In this document: positions 25,713 to 35,939 of the stretch, piece after piece
How positions within the stretch are numbered: position 1 is the stretch's first letter
Layout: each line of letters starts with the position of its first letter
Origin: CAWIKY01 sp963836905
GTDB taxonomy: Bacteria > Pseudomonadota > Alphaproteobacteria > Caulobacterales > Hyphomonadaceae
NCBI GenBank assembly: GCA_963836905.1
Contig: CAWIKY010000006.1
Span: 248,001 to 312,000, forward strand
Direction: 5' to 3'
DNA length: 64,000 bases
Notes under the pieces: generated by a model
Told to the model about the DNA's origin: nothing
Databases searched by the model: none
The model's input: the letters and a program-made list of their open reading frames with translations, nothing else
Program-made: the position numbers and the translations under genes

Positions 25713-28106
25713 TTAAAGCAGGCGGGCAATGGCCCGTTTGAGGTCAAGATCACTGAAGGGTTTTTCCAGCCGCGTAGCGATATATCGCTCGCCGCCTTCC
25801 GGCATCTCGGCGTATCCGCTCGCCAGTATCACCGGGATATCGCGTCCGTTCTCCCGGACCGTCGCGGCCAGTTCGACGCCGGTCATTTCAGGCATGGCAT
25901 GGTCGGTAACGATGAGATCGACATCGTCGCGGGTCTTCAGGATATCCAGAGCCGCCTTTCCCGAATGCGCCTCGAGCACAGCATGACCGAGGTCTTCAAG
26001 AAGCCCGACGGTACCAAGCAGCACAAGGGCATCGTCATCGACCGCGAGAATGGTCAGCCGTGCCGTTTCTGTTTCGGGGTCTGCGGCAATCGTTTTCTGT
26101 TCCGGCTTTAGGGTATCGCATCCTCCTTCGCGACGGGCAGGTAGACCGTCGCAGTTGTGCCCTTTCCCGGCTTGCTGGAGAGCCTGAATGTTCCCCCTGA
26201 CTGGCTTGCCAGACCGTGCACCATCGACAGTCCGAGCCCGGTGCCCTTGCCGACGCCCTTGGTGGTGAAGAACGGTTCGAGTGCCTGAGCCATCGTCGCA
26301 TCGTCCATGCCGCAGCCGGTGTCGGTGACGGCGATCCGGACATAATCGCCCGCTACCAGTCCGTCATCGCCCGCCTCTGCGCCGGATGACAGCTGAATGG
26401 TGAGCTTGCCAGCGCCATCCATCGCGTCACGTCCGTTCACCGCCAGATTGAGCACCGCCATTTCAAGCTGGTTGGCATCGACCATGGCTCTGGGTGAGTC
26501 TGGCGCCATGCGCATTGACAGGTCGACACGCGGTCCGAGCGAGCGTTGCAGCAGGTCCTTGAGATCCTCCAGAAGCGCCGCCGTATCGACCGCCGCCGCA
26601 TCCAGCTCCTGACGCCGACCGAAGGCCAGCATGCGCTGGGTAAGGCTCGCACCCCGTTCCGTCGCCTTGACGGCATTTTCCACGAAACCGGCTGCACGCT
26701 CGTCATCTTCAGGAAGCCGACGCTGCAATAATTGCAGGCTGGAGCGGATCGCCATCAGCAGATTGTTGAAGTCATGCGCCACGCCACCGGTCAGTTGGCC
26801 GATTGTTTCGAGTTTCTGGCTTTGGCGCAGCGCCGCTTCGGCTGCCACGAGCGCCGCCTCCTGTTCGCGCCGTGCGGTCATGTCCCGGCCGGAGGTGTAG
26901 ATGCGACGCTCGCTCAACGAAGATGTCCATGAAATCCACCGCCAGCTGCCATCCCTGTGACGTAAGACGGTATTCGAAGTCCTTCGACACGCCCCGACGT
27001 TGCAGGGCGACGAATTCAGTTTGTGCCCGTTCAAGATCGTCGGGATGAGCGAAATTGGCAAAGCCCCGACCGAGCAATTCTTCTTCGGACCAGGCCAGAA
27101 CGTCGGTCCAGGCCGCATTTATGGTGATGAGGTCACCGGTGCCGGAGTCGCAGACGGCCATCAGGTCTGCTGACAGATCCCAGGCACGGTCGCGCTGGCG
27201 CGTCAGCTCGCTGACCTTTTCGGTACGCTCCACGACAGCCTGTTTCAAACCCTCGCTGTGTTTCTCCATCGCCTCGCGGGCTTCGATCTGTTCGTGAATA
27301 TCGGTGCAGGTGCCGTACCAGCGGGTTATTTTCCCGGTTTCGTCGCGTACGGGCTTGGCCCGTCCAAGCACCCACCGATAGGCTCCGGAATAATGGCGCA
27401 GGCGGTATTCAATCTGATAAAATTCGCCGGTCTTGAGGGAGGCGTTCCAGACCTTCGATGCGCGATCCTGATCGTCAGGATGGAACATTCCCTTCCACGC
27501 AACACCATCGGTCGAGCCTTTCGGCACGCCGGTATATTCATACCAGCGGTCATTGTAGAAGTCGTGATACCCGTCCGGCAAAGTCGACCAGACCATCTGA
27601 TCGACGAAATCGATAATAGCGTGAAACTTCGCCTCGCTTTCCCGAAGCTGGCGCTCGCTTTCGTGAAGTTCATCGATCCGCGCGCGCGCCTCGTACTGAC
27701 GGCTACGGGCCTTGAGCGCGGATCTTACGGCACGCAAGATCTCGTCTGAATGCAGCGGACGGGCTAGAAGAACGGCATTTCCAAGGTCGTCGATCCGCTG
27801 CATTTCGGCCTGTGACCGCGTGCGGTGTGTCCCGTTTGTCAGCACCACAAACGGCAGATCGGACCAGGCCGGTTGCTCATCCAGCTTTTCGCTAAGTGGA
27901 CCGGTATCAGCGTTCTTGAGCGCATCTTCGGTCAACAGCACCGCACCGACACCATCGTCGATCGATTTGCAAAGACACCCCACAGACGCCACCACCATAA
28001 CGGAGATGCCTGCCGCATCGAGAAGCTCGCGGGCAACTTCGGCGTCACGGCCGCGCGGCGCCAGAATGACAACATGCTCCAGATACGGGCTGTTGCGGTT
28101 TGGCAT
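25713..28106 (-). CDS. Hybrid PAS sensor histidine kinase with C-terminal receiver, two frameshifts
   Basis: Read across two shifts this is one protein of about 800 residues. It has an N-terminal receiver-like domain without obvious phosphoacceptor (VILAPRGRDAEVARELL), two PAS/PAC domains (YHDFYNDRWYEYTG; WYGTCTDIHEQ), and a kinase core with the phospho-His in GGVAHDFNNLL. The ATPase N box (NLAVNGRDAM) and G2 box (GKGTGLGLSM) follow, then a receiver (VDDD, VTDHAMPEMTG, LASGYA, EKPF). Shift one, near 26965, needs removal of an A; shift two, near 26100, needs one base added. Alternatively the receiver is a separate gene, but no start precedes its first Asp pair. It overlaps the kaiC stop by one base. 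Confidence 0.82.
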
Positions 28107-29602
28107 CAGGATGGGTCGCTCATGAGGCCGTTTCGTTCTGCAGAATAGGTCGGCGTGCCGCTGAGGATATTGTTGAATGCGCGAAGCGGTTCGCCGACCC
28201 CGATCCCGGACGCATCGATCACGAACTCGCGAATGGTCCGCTCATGATTGGCTGTGCGTGTCTTGATGACGGCCATGGATTTCTTCACCTCACCCGCAGC
28301 CTCGAAGAAACGCAGCAGTATGACCGTATCAGCCAGATAGCTCACATCGACATCTGAACGCAGGTCTCCGGTGACACCGTGCTGCCCGAGAATCATCAGC
28401 GAAATCACCCCTTTTTGACTGAGATAACTGAGCAGTTCGTGCATCTGTAGCACAAGAAATTTATCGCTCGGCATCGCTTGCAGATACGCGTTCAGACTGT
28501 CAATCACGACGATCTGTGCTCCGTCCTTTTCGACGGACGTCTGAACCTTGTTGGCAAATTGTCCCGGCGAAAGCGCTGCCGGATCGATCTGCATCAGCGT
28601 GAGGTGTCCGCTGTCGATATAGGGCTGAAGATCCATGTTCAGTGCCCGGGAACGGGCCATCAATGTCATCAGGCGTTCGTCGAAAAGGTAGTAGACGACC
28701 CGTTCGCCGCGTTGCAGAGCCGCCATGACACATGTCATGGCAGCGGTTGTTTTCCCCACACCCGCAGGGCCGGTCAACAGGGTGTTCGTGCCCGGTACAA
28801 GCCCCGTTCCAAGCAGGGCATCGAGCGCAGCCAGCCCGGTCGAAACCGGAGTGATGTCGAAATCGGCCTTGTGCTCGGATGCGACAAGCCGCGGGTAGAC
28901 GCAGACACCGCCACGTTCGATCGTGAAGTCGTGATAACCGCCGCGATAACGTAGTCCTCGCATCTTGACGATCCTGATGCGCCGTCGCTCTGCGCCGAAG
29001 TCGCGGGCCGATTGTTCCAGCAGGATCACACCATGGGCAATGGAATGAAGTTGCAGATCACCCGGTTCGGCAGTGCGGTCATCCAGCATCAGAACCGTGC
29101 AGTTGCGCTTCGCGAAGAAGTGCTTCAGGGCGAGGATCTGTCGCCTGTAGCGCAGCGAGTTCTGGGAGAGCAGCCGCAATTCGGACAGGCTGTCGAGAAC
29201 CACGCGTTTGGGGTCCAGCGCCTCGACCCGTTCGATGACGCCCCGCACCGTTTCCCCAAGCTCAATTTCGCTTGGATGCAAAAGGGATTGTTCGTTTTCA
29301 GCGCCAAACCCGTCTTCGTTGACCAGTTCAAACAGCCCCAGGCCGGACAAATCCCAGCCGTGTGACTGTCCGACAGCAAGGAGTTCATCGCGCGTTTCGG
29401 AAAGCGTGATGTAAAGGCCTGCCTCGCCCCTGGCCTGCCCTTCCAGAAGAAACTTCAGTGCAAGTGTCGTCTTGCCGGTCCCGGGCGTGCCTTCAACCAG
29501 ATAAAGCCGGTTGGGCGTCAGGCCGCCCCGCAAAATATGGTCAAGGCCTTCGGTCCCGGTTGCCGTACGCTCCGGTCCGGTCGGTACATTCATGTTCTGC
29601 AT
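28106..29602 (-). CDS. KaiC-family double-ATPase
   Basis: 498 residues with two RecA-like KaiC domains. Domain 1 has Walker A GTPGTGKTTLALKFL and catalytic glutamates in SETRDEL. Domain 2 has GPAGVGKTTAAMT, Walker B IVVIDSLNAY, and the C-terminal end REFVIDASGIGV. At the place of the two clock phosphosites (Ser-Thr in cyanobacterial KaiC) I read Ser-Tyr, in DVSYLADT. No kaiA or kaiB lies nearby. The stop overlaps the start of the hybrid kinase, so the pair forms one transcription unit and probably one signalling pathway. Confidence 0.9.
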   Translation of the reverse strand: MQNMNVPTGPERTATGTEGLDHILRGGLTPNRLYLVEGTPGTGKTTLALKFLLEGQARGEAGLYITLSETRDELLAVGQSHGWDLSGLGLFELVNEDGFGAENEQSLLHPSEIELGETVRGVIERVEALDPKRVVLDSLSELRLLSQNSLRYRRQILALKHFFAKRNCTVLMLDDRTAEPGDLQLHSIAHGVILLEQSARDFGAERRRIRIVKMRGLRYRGGYHDFTIERGGVCVYPRLVASEHKADFDITPVSTGLAALDALLGTGLVPGTNTLLTGPAGVGKTTAAMTCVMAALQRGERVVYYLFDERLMTLMARSRALNMDLQPYIDSGHLTLMQIDPAALSPGQFANKVQTSVEKDGAQIVVIDSLNAYLQAMPSDKFLVLQMHELLSYLSQKGVISLMILGQHGVTGDLRSDVDVSYLADTVILLRFFEAAGEVKKSMAVIKTRTANHERTIREFVIDASGIGVGEPLRAFNNILSGTPTYSAERNGLMSDPS

Positions 29603-29748
29603 GCGTCATTTCCGTACAAACACCCCGGAACAAGTAACCGGAACAGTAATCAGCAGTCGTCACAAGTTGACGGCCGGATTCACATATCAATACGCGCGAA
29701 TGCGGGAAAGGGCGCAACCTTCGCGTCAATTTGCATCATCTCAACTGG

Positions 29749-30390
29749 CTAGCTGTCTCTGGGCTGGCCCGCGCTCACCGCCACCATGGCTGCACGCAAC
29801 ACCCGGTTGCCGATTTTCCAGCCGGACTGGAACATCTGCGCGACACGGCCCGAAGGCTGGTCGGACGGGATCTGGCTGACGGCCTGATGTTCGTTCGGAT
29901 TGAACGCGACACCGGGAGCCGCATCGATCGCCGTCACGCCGTGGCGCGCGAGAACCGCGTGCAATTCCTTCTGCGTCATTTCCAGGCCCGACATCAGGTT
30001 CTTGCCAGATTCCGAAAGACGCTCGCGGGTGTCCTCGTCAATGGTGTCCAGCGCCCGCATCATATTGTCGGACACGGGCAGGAGATCGCGAGCAAATTTC
30101 TCGATCGCATAAACACGCTCGTCGCTGATCTGGCGTTCATTGCGTTTGCGGAGATTGTCCATGTCGGCGAGCACGCGAAGAAGCTGGTCGTTCAGCTGCG
30201 CCTTCTCAGCCTGAAGGCTCTCAAGCGGATCGATCTCGTCCATTGCCTGCTGAAAGGCATCGGCGTCGTCGACTGGCTCTGACAGATCCTCTCCGGCCTC
30301 ATCAAGCGCGCGGACGTCTTCGCGGGCAACTTCATCTGCCGGCTTCACGGTCTCGTCAGGGTCCGGGCGGGTGGCTTGCTCATCGTGCAT
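29749..30390 (-). CDS. grpE: Nucleotide exchange factor GrpE
   Basis: 213 residues. Acidic disordered N-terminus, a long coiled coil (EKAQLNDQLLRVLADMDNLR), then the beta head with LEMTQKELHAVLARHGV and FNPNEHQAVSQIP. It exchanges ADP for ATP on DnaK. It follows hrcA by 6 bp, so the two form an operon, some 7 kb away from dnaK-dnaJ. Confidence 0.96.
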   Translation of the reverse strand: MHDEQATRPDPDETVKPADEVAREDVRALDEAGEDLSEPVDDADAFQQAMDEIDPLESLQAEKAQLNDQLLRVLADMDNLRKRNERQISDERVYAIEKFARDLLPVSDNMMRALDTIDEDTRERLSESGKNLMSGLEMTQKELHAVLARHGVTAIDAAPGVAFNPNEHQAVSQIPSDQPSGRVAQMFQSGWKIGNRVLRAAMVAVSAGQPRDS

Positions 30391-30396
30391 ATCGGG

Positions 30397-31458
30397 TCAT
30401 TCTCCTCGTGCGTCATCGTCGAGAATACGCCCGACGACCTTCGCGATATAATCAACCATCGGGATCACTCGCGCATAATTCAGACTGGTCGGTCCGATCA
30501 CACCAAGTGCCCCGAGGACATGTTTCTCTGCGCTCATATAAGAAGAGACGATCAGGCTTGAACCGGACATGTCGAATAGCGGGTTCTCAGAACCGATAAA
30601 AATGCGTGCACCCGTGCCTTCGCGGGTGGAATCCAGCAGGCTGAGCAGGCTTTTCTTGCGCTCCAGTTCGTCGAACAGCGCACCGACGCGCTCGATATCT
30701 TCTTTCGCACGAGCATTTTCCAGAAGGTTGGCGCGTCCGCGCACGATCAGCAGCCGCCCGCGTTCTGGGTCCTCGCCGGACCATTCGGCAATACCGGATT
30801 TGATGAGTGCGCCTGCCGCATCATCGAGCTGGGCCTTGCGGCTGGCCAGTTCGTCCTGGATGTCGGCCCGGGCTTCGGAAATACGCCGGTTACGCATTCG
30901 CGCCGTCAGATAGTTCGACGCTTCTATTAGCGTGGTCGGGCTGATCTCGCCGGGCAGGTCGAGGATGCGGTTTTCGACATCGCCCCGTTCGCTTACGATG
31001 ATGCAGAGCGCCTTGCCGGGCCGAAGCAGCAGAAACTCCACCTGACGGATCGGATCATCGCGCGTGGGTGAGGCAACCAGCCCTGCGCCGCCGGTCAGCC
31101 CTGACAGCATTTCAGAGGCCTCGCCCATCACTTCGGCGACGCTCCGGCGGCTCCCAGCCAGTCTTTCCTCGATATTGCGGCGTTCATCGACCGTCAGGTC
31201 GCCAACCTCCAGCAGACTGTCGACGAAAAAGCGCAGCCCCATCGGCGTCGGACGTCGCCCGGCACTCACGTGCGGACTGTCCAGCAGGCCGAGCATGGAA
31301 AGGTCTGACATGACATTGCGGATGGAGGCAGGCGAAAGCTCCACCCCGCGCCGCGAGAGCGTCCGCGAGCCCACAGGTTCCCCGGTCTCAAGATAGGCAT
31401 CGACGATGCTCTTGAAGATCTGGCGCGATCGGACGTCGAGGGCTTGCAGGTTGGTCAT
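30397..31458 (-). CDS. hrcA: Heat-inducible transcription repressor HrcA
   Basis: 353 residues. The winged-helix N-terminus is typical (IVDAYLETGEPVGSRTLSR, then LSPASIRNVMSDLSMLGLLD), and the C-terminus has the HrcA end (VLGALGVIGPTSLNYARVI). HrcA represses chaperone genes at CIRCE elements. I found no CIRCE copy upstream of dnaK or in the hrcA-rph intergenic region, so its target (commonly groESL) is probably elsewhere. The ATG at 31458 is used; the longer frame has no homology. Confidence 0.95.
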   Translation of the reverse strand: MTNLQALDVRSRQIFKSIVDAYLETGEPVGSRTLSRRGVELSPASIRNVMSDLSMLGLLDSPHVSAGRRPTPMGLRFFVDSLLEVGDLTVDERRNIEERLAGSRRSVAEVMGEASEMLSGLTGGAGLVASPTRDDPIRQVEFLLLRPGKALCIIVSERGDVENRILDLPGEISPTTLIEASNYLTARMRNRRISEARADIQDELASRKAQLDDAAGALIKSGIAEWSGEDPERGRLLIVRGRANLLENARAKEDIERVGALFDELERKKSLLSLLDSTREGTGARIFIGSENPLFDMSGSSLIVSSYMSAEKHVLGALGVIGPTSLNYARVIPMVDYIAKVVGRILDDDARGE

Positions 31459-31602
31459 CAGGGCAGGCGTGAAAGGCGGATCATGAGGTGACAGATGCCG
31501 TTTTTCCGTCAGGGTGCAAGCCATGTCGTCACGATCTGGACACTTGCTTCGATCGGTCAAACGTCTATCGCTCGCCGCACCTTACCAGACAGGACGAAAA
31601 CG

Positions 31603-32319
31603 ATGAGACCTTCAGGCCGCGCCCCCGATCAACTTCGCGAGATCATTCTCGAAACCGATGTATCACGTTACGCCGAAGGCTCCTGTCTGGCGAAGTTCGG
31701 CAATACCCATGTCCTGTGCACGGCAAGCTGGGAAAAGGGTGTGCCGCCCTGGCTGCGCGGGCAGGGCAAGGGCTGGGTCACCGGCGAATACGGCATGCTG
31801 CCGCGTGCCACGCACACAAGGGGCCGGCGCGAGGCCGCGTCGGGCAAACAATCGGGCCGGACACAGGAAATCCAGCGTTTGATCGGGCGGTCGCTCCGGT
31901 CTGTCTGTGACATGACGGCGCTCGGCGAGAACCAGATCACCATCGATTGCGACGTGGTCCAGGCCGATGGCGGCACCCGGACAGCCTCCATCACCGGCGG
32001 TTGGGTCGCGCTTGCACTGGCCTGCAAGTATCTTCGCGAAGAAGGCGTGATCGACGCTGATCCGATGCGGATGCAGGCGGCGGCAATCTCTGTCGGCGTC
32101 TTCGAGAACGTGCCGGTGCTGGACGTGGACTATCCTGAGGACTCCGGCGGTCAGGCCGACATGAACGTCGTCATGAGTTCGGATGGCGGGTTCATCGAAG
32201 TGCAGGGCACTGGCGAGGAGCGCCCTATGACACGCGCCGAACTCGACGAGATGATGCGGCTGGCCGAAAAAGGCTGCCGAGAACTCTTCGAGGTGCAGAA
32301 AGCGGCCATCGAGGGCTAG
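31603..32319 (+). CDS. rph: Ribonuclease PH
   Basis: 238 residues. The family start is RPSGRAPDQLREI, then CTASWEKGVPPWLRGQGKGW, and the phosphate/active-site region EYGMLPRATHTRGRREA is present. It ends with EMMRLAEKGCRELFEVQK. Rph trims tRNA 3' ends by phosphorolysis. It is divergent from hrcA with a 144-bp gap, a very common gene pair in alphaproteobacteria. Confidence 0.97.
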   Translation: MRPSGRAPDQLREIILETDVSRYAEGSCLAKFGNTHVLCTASWEKGVPPWLRGQGKGWVTGEYGMLPRATHTRGRREAASGKQSGRTQEIQRLIGRSLRSVCDMTALGENQITIDCDVVQADGGTRTASITGGWVALALACKYLREEGVIDADPMRMQAAAISVGVFENVPVLDVDYPEDSGGQADMNVVMSSDGGFIEVQGTGEERPMTRAELDEMMRLAEKGCRELFEVQKAAIEG

Positions 32320-32323
32320 GTGA

Positions 32324-32353
32324 AGTGGGGAGCCGCGTCCGCGTGGCCCCACT
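32324..32353 (+). terminator. Hairpin after rph
   Basis: agtgggg (32324-32330) pairs with ccccact (32347-32353), with a further inner GC-rich stem (gccgcg/cgcg..ggc). It begins five bases after the rph stop. There is no T-run, so efficient termination is uncertain. Confidence 0.45.
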
Positions 32354-32469
32354 CACTGCGGGCATAAGCGGCATTGAACTTCGCGCGCAGTCCGGTATGG
32401 GTGCGCGCCTTGTCATGCTTGGTCCCGGTGCCCGACGCTTGTGCCGGTTTTCACTCTCTGGAGATTTAC

Positions 32470-33189
32470 ATGCGCGTATCGCTTGCCGCCGCCTTTCTCG
32501 TGGCGATGCTCTTTCCATCGCTCACCGATGCACAGACTGCCGAATGGGCAGGCGAAGGCAGCTTCAACGCGGGGGTCACCACCGGGAACACCGAAACGAC
32601 CGATGTCGGGCTGGCGCTGAAACTTTCGCGCGACACCCAGATATGGAAACAGGCGCTGGAAGCCTCGGGCGATTTTGGCGAGACCGATGGCATCGAGACC
32701 CGCAACCGGATCTTCCTGGCCGGGCAAGTGGACCGCCAGCTTACAGACAGGCTGTCAGGTTATGCGCGACTCTCATACGAACGCGACGAGTTCTCAACCT
32801 ATGACAGCCGTCAGTTTGCCGGTGTAGGTCTTGGCTATGACGTGTTCCTGGACGGTCCCGCGACCTGGCATGTAGAGGCCGGTCCCGGCTTCCGCCGCGA
32901 CGAGTTGAGCAATGGCGAGAACGAAGACTCACTCGCCCTTCGTCTCGGCTCGCAATTCGCTTACGACTTCAACGACAATGTTGCCTTCAGCAATGATACC
33001 AATCTGGTCACCGCCGAGCGCTCTACCGGTATTCTCAACACCACCGCCCTGACGGCGACACTGTTTGCCAATCTCTCTGCCCGGGTTTCGTTCGAGGTCG
33101 ACTATGACACCGATCCGCTGACGGGTTTCGAAGGCACGAACACGGCGACGAAGTTTTCGCTCGTTTATGGCTTTGGCTCAGAAGATTGA
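32470..33189 (+). CDS. DUF481 family outer-membrane beta-barrel protein
   Basis: 239 residues with signal peptide (AAFLVAMLFPSLTDAQ). The mature part alternates as expected for transmembrane strands, with the DUF481 start WAGEGSFNAGVTTGNTET, and ends in an aromatic strand (TKFSLVYGFGSED). DUF481 proteins are YdiY-like outer-membrane proteins of unknown function. The ATG at 32470 follows a GGAG site (tctggagattt). Confidence 0.85.
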   Translation: MRVSLAAAFLVAMLFPSLTDAQTAEWAGEGSFNAGVTTGNTETTDVGLALKLSRDTQIWKQALEASGDFGETDGIETRNRIFLAGQVDRQLTDRLSGYARLSYERDEFSTYDSRQFAGVGLGYDVFLDGPATWHVEAGPGFRRDELSNGENEDSLALRLGSQFAYDFNDNVAFSNDTNLVTAERSTGILNTTALTATLFANLSARVSFEVDYDTDPLTGFEGTNTATKFSLVYGFGSED

Positions 33190-33231
33190 CCGCCTCTTGC
33201 GGGTAGAGGGTACGAGGCGCATTTCTCCGTC

Positions 33232-34512
33232 ATGACCGCTGAAACCCGGCTTCGCGCGGCACCGCCCCGCATCATCACGCATGGTTGTCGCCTCAATACC
33301 TATGAGAGCGCGGTCATGCGCGAACATGCCGAGGCTGCAGGGCTGACAAACACCGTCATCGTCAATACCTGCGCCGTGACCTCCGAGGCCGTGCGCACCG
33401 CCCGCCAGTCCATCCGGCGTGCGAGGCGCGAAAACCCGCAGGCCCGCATTCTGGTGACTGGCTGCGCCGTGCAGGTCGATCCCGCCATGTTCTCCGCCAT
33501 GCCGGAAGTCGACGTGGTCGTTGGCAATCACGAGAAAATGCAAGGAGCGACCTTTGCCGATCCGGCCCTGTTCGACCCGGACCGGCGGGTGCGGGTCAAC
33601 GACATCATGTCCCTGAAGGAAACCGGGGCGCACATCGTCGACAGCGTGGAAGGCCGGGCCCGCGCCATTGTGCATGTCCAGAACGGCTGCGATCATCGCT
33701 GTACCTTCTGCATCATCCCTTATGGCCGCGGCAATTCACGCTCCGTTCCCGCAGGCGAGGTGGTCGGCCAGATCAAGCGTCTGGTCGCGGCCGGACATTC
33801 GGAGGTCGTCCTCACCGGCGTTGACCTGACAAGCTGGGGCGGCGATCTTCCCGGAACGCCACCGCTCGGCAATCTTGTGGCGCGCATTCTCAAACTGGTG
33901 CCGGATCTTGGCTGTCTGCGCCTCTCCTCCATAGACGCTATCGAAATGGACCCGGACCTCTTCGACATCGCCGTATCGGAACCCCGCTTTGCGCCATATC
34001 TGCACCTGTCGCTGCAGGCGGGCGATGACATGATTTTGAAACGCATGAAGCGCAGGCACAGCCGCGCGCAGGCCGTTGACCTGACCGGGCGACTGAAAAC
34101 GGCGCGGCCGGACATCGCCTTCGGTGCTGACCTGATCGCCGGTTTTCCGACCGAGACAGAAGAGATGTTTGCCAACACGCTGGCCATTATCCGTGACTGC
34201 CAACTCTCGTTCACCCATGTCTTTCCCTACAGCCCGCGCCCCGGAACGCCTGCCGCCCGGATGCCGCAGTTGGATCGCGGTCTGGTGAAGGACCGTGCGG
34301 CCCGGTTACGCGCGGAGGGCGAGGCAGCGCTGGCGCGGCATCTGGCCCGACACGTGGGCACTGCAGGCGACGTTCTGGCGGAGACCGAAAGGTCGGGCCG
34401 GTTGCGGGACTTTACGCAAGTCAGGCTCGGTACTGGCAGCGTGCCCGGTCAGACGGCGCGCATGGTTTTCACCGGCCATGACGGCAAGGTACTTGAAGGA
34501 GCCGCGGCATGA
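33232..34512 (+). CDS. mtaB: tRNA t6A37 methylthiotransferase MtaB
   Basis: 426 residues. The N-terminal MiaB-like domain carries three Cys (THGCRLN, VNTCAV, VTGCAVQ) for one cluster. The radical SAM motif is CDHRCTFC in a VQNGCDHRC context. A C-terminal TRAM-like region includes RLRDFTQVRLG. MtaB makes ms2t6A in tRNAs decoding ANN. Its 3' end overlaps ftsY (ATGA), which suggests coupled translation. Confidence 0.95.
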   Translation: MTAETRLRAAPPRIITHGCRLNTYESAVMREHAEAAGLTNTVIVNTCAVTSEAVRTARQSIRRARRENPQARILVTGCAVQVDPAMFSAMPEVDVVVGNHEKMQGATFADPALFDPDRRVRVNDIMSLKETGAHIVDSVEGRARAIVHVQNGCDHRCTFCIIPYGRGNSRSVPAGEVVGQIKRLVAAGHSEVVLTGVDLTSWGGDLPGTPPLGNLVARILKLVPDLGCLRLSSIDAIEMDPDLFDIAVSEPRFAPYLHLSLQAGDDMILKRMKRRHSRAQAVDLTGRLKTARPDIAFGADLIAGFPTETEEMFANTLAIIRDCQLSFTHVFPYSPRPGTPAARMPQLDRGLVKDRAARLRAEGEAALARHLARHVGTAGDVLAETERSGRLRDFTQVRLGTGSVPGQTARMVFTGHDGKVLEGAAA

Positions 34513-35738
34513 TCCTCTGGTTCGGCAGCAAGAAGAAAAAAGCAGAAGCAGAAGCTGCCGGTCGCGAGATCGCAGCGCAGGAAGCCGCAGACGCGCAGAC
34601 GCCTGATACCGGATCGCCTGATGTAACGGCTTCCGAAGACATCTCCGGGCCGGAAGAGGTAGCGCGACCCGAACCGGCTGAGCCGGAGTTCGCTTCAAGC
34701 CCTGAGCCGGAGCCGGAGACTGAGCCCCAGACTGAGCCTGAACAACTCACTCCGCCACCCGCCGGGCCCGAACCGGTGGCGGTAGCCCCGTCGGTAGCTG
34801 CAACGCCGCCTGAACCCGATACAGGCTTCTTCGGCAAGCTGACGAAAGGGCTTTCGCGCTCTTCCTCCAAGCTTTCCAGCGGGCTGGCGGGCGTCTTCAC
34901 GAAAGAAAAGCTGGACGCAGAAACCCTCGAGGATCTGGAAGACCTGCTCCTCACCTCCGATCTTGGCGCGCCCGTTGCGGCCCGCATCACGGCTAATCTT
35001 GCGCGCGACCGCTTCGAGAAGAACATCTCCGATGCAGACGTTCGCGCTGCTCTCGCCACCGAGATCGAGACCGTCATGGCGCGGCGTGAGAAGCTGGTGG
35101 ATTTCTCCGACGGCCCGCGTCCGCGCATCGTTCTCTTCGTCGGCGTGAACGGGTCCGGCAAGACGACAACGATCGGCAAGATCGCCTCGAAACTGAAAGC
35201 ACAGGGTGCAAAGGCCCTGCTGGTGGCAGGCGACACCTTCCGCGCTGCGGCCATCGAGCAACTTACCGTCTGGGGCGACCGCGCGGGCATTCCCGTCATG
35301 TCGAAACCGGCGGGCGCCGACCCGGCAGGACTTGTCTATGAAGCGGTCGAACGGGCACGCCGTGAAGATCTCGATCTGGTGCTGATCGACACCGCGGGCC
35401 GGTTGCAAAACCGCGCTGAACTGATGGAAGAGCTGACAAAGGTCATCCGCGTCACACGCAAGCTCGAGCCGGACGCCCCGCACGATGTCATCCTCGTGCT
35501 GGACGCGACTGTCGGTCAGAATGCGCTCAGCCAGGTTGAAAGCTTTTACCACAAGGCGGGCGTGACCGGGCTTGTCATGACCAAGCTTGACGGAACGGCC
35601 AAGGGCGGCGTGCTCGTCGCCATCGCCGAAGCCTATGACCTTCCGATCCACTTTGTCGGCGTGGGTGAAAGCGCGGAAGATTTGCACCCCTTTTCGGCAC
35701 GCGCCTTCTCACGGGCTCTGGTCGGGCTTGACAACTGA
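34509..35738 (+). CDS. ftsY: Signal recognition particle receptor FtsY
   Basis: 409 residues. An acidic Pro/Glu-rich A domain of about 100 residues precedes the NG domain. G1 is VGVNGSGKTTTIGK, with DTFRAAAIEQL, DTAGRLQNR, TKLDGTAKGG and a C-terminal GVGESAEDLHPF. It docks SRP-ribosome complexes at the inner membrane. It shares four bases with mtaB. Confidence 0.97.
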   Translation: MILWFGSKKKKAEAEAAGREIAAQEAADAQTPDTGSPDVTASEDISGPEEVARPEPAEPEFASSPEPEPETEPQTEPEQLTPPPAGPEPVAVAPSVAATPPEPDTGFFGKLTKGLSRSSSKLSSGLAGVFTKEKLDAETLEDLEDLLLTSDLGAPVAARITANLARDRFEKNISDADVRAALATEIETVMARREKLVDFSDGPRPRIVLFVGVNGSGKTTTIGKIASKLKAQGAKALLVAGDTFRAAAIEQLTVWGDRAGIPVMSKPAGADPAGLVYEAVERARREDLDLVLIDTAGRLQNRAELMEELTKVIRVTRKLEPDAPHDVILVLDATVGQNALSQVESFYHKAGVTGLVMTKLDGTAKGGVLVAIAEAYDLPIHFVGVGESAEDLHPFSARAFSRALVGLDN

Positions 35739-35902
35739 CACCCTGACCGGCGTCTGCGGGCGGGCGACCCCCTTTGTCGCCTGGCTTGAACCTTGAGGCG
35801 CGGTCAGGCCCCGCTCCCTGTCCTGACCTCCCTGATAGCATTTCAACCTGTCGGCAGCATCCGGAACGCGCCCCACTTGACGTAGCGTAAATTATGTAAG
35901 AC

Positions 35903-35915
35903 GTTATGCCATAAC
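35903..35915. promoter_or_regulatory. Zur-like palindrome upstream of tonB
   Basis: gttatg-c-cataac is a perfect 13-bp palindrome that fits GTTAT-N3-ATAAC, the pattern reported for alphaproteobacterial Zur sites. It is followed directly by a further ataac repeat and ends 24 bp before the tonB ATG. A zinc-regulated TonB cluster is the inference; the regulator gene is not in this window. Confidence 0.5.
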
Positions 35916-35939
35916 ATAACATATGAGGGAGATTGAGAC

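Noticed and set aside
31459..31602. CIRCE element between hrcA and rph
   Set aside because: I looked for TTAGCACTC and its inverse partner and did not find them.
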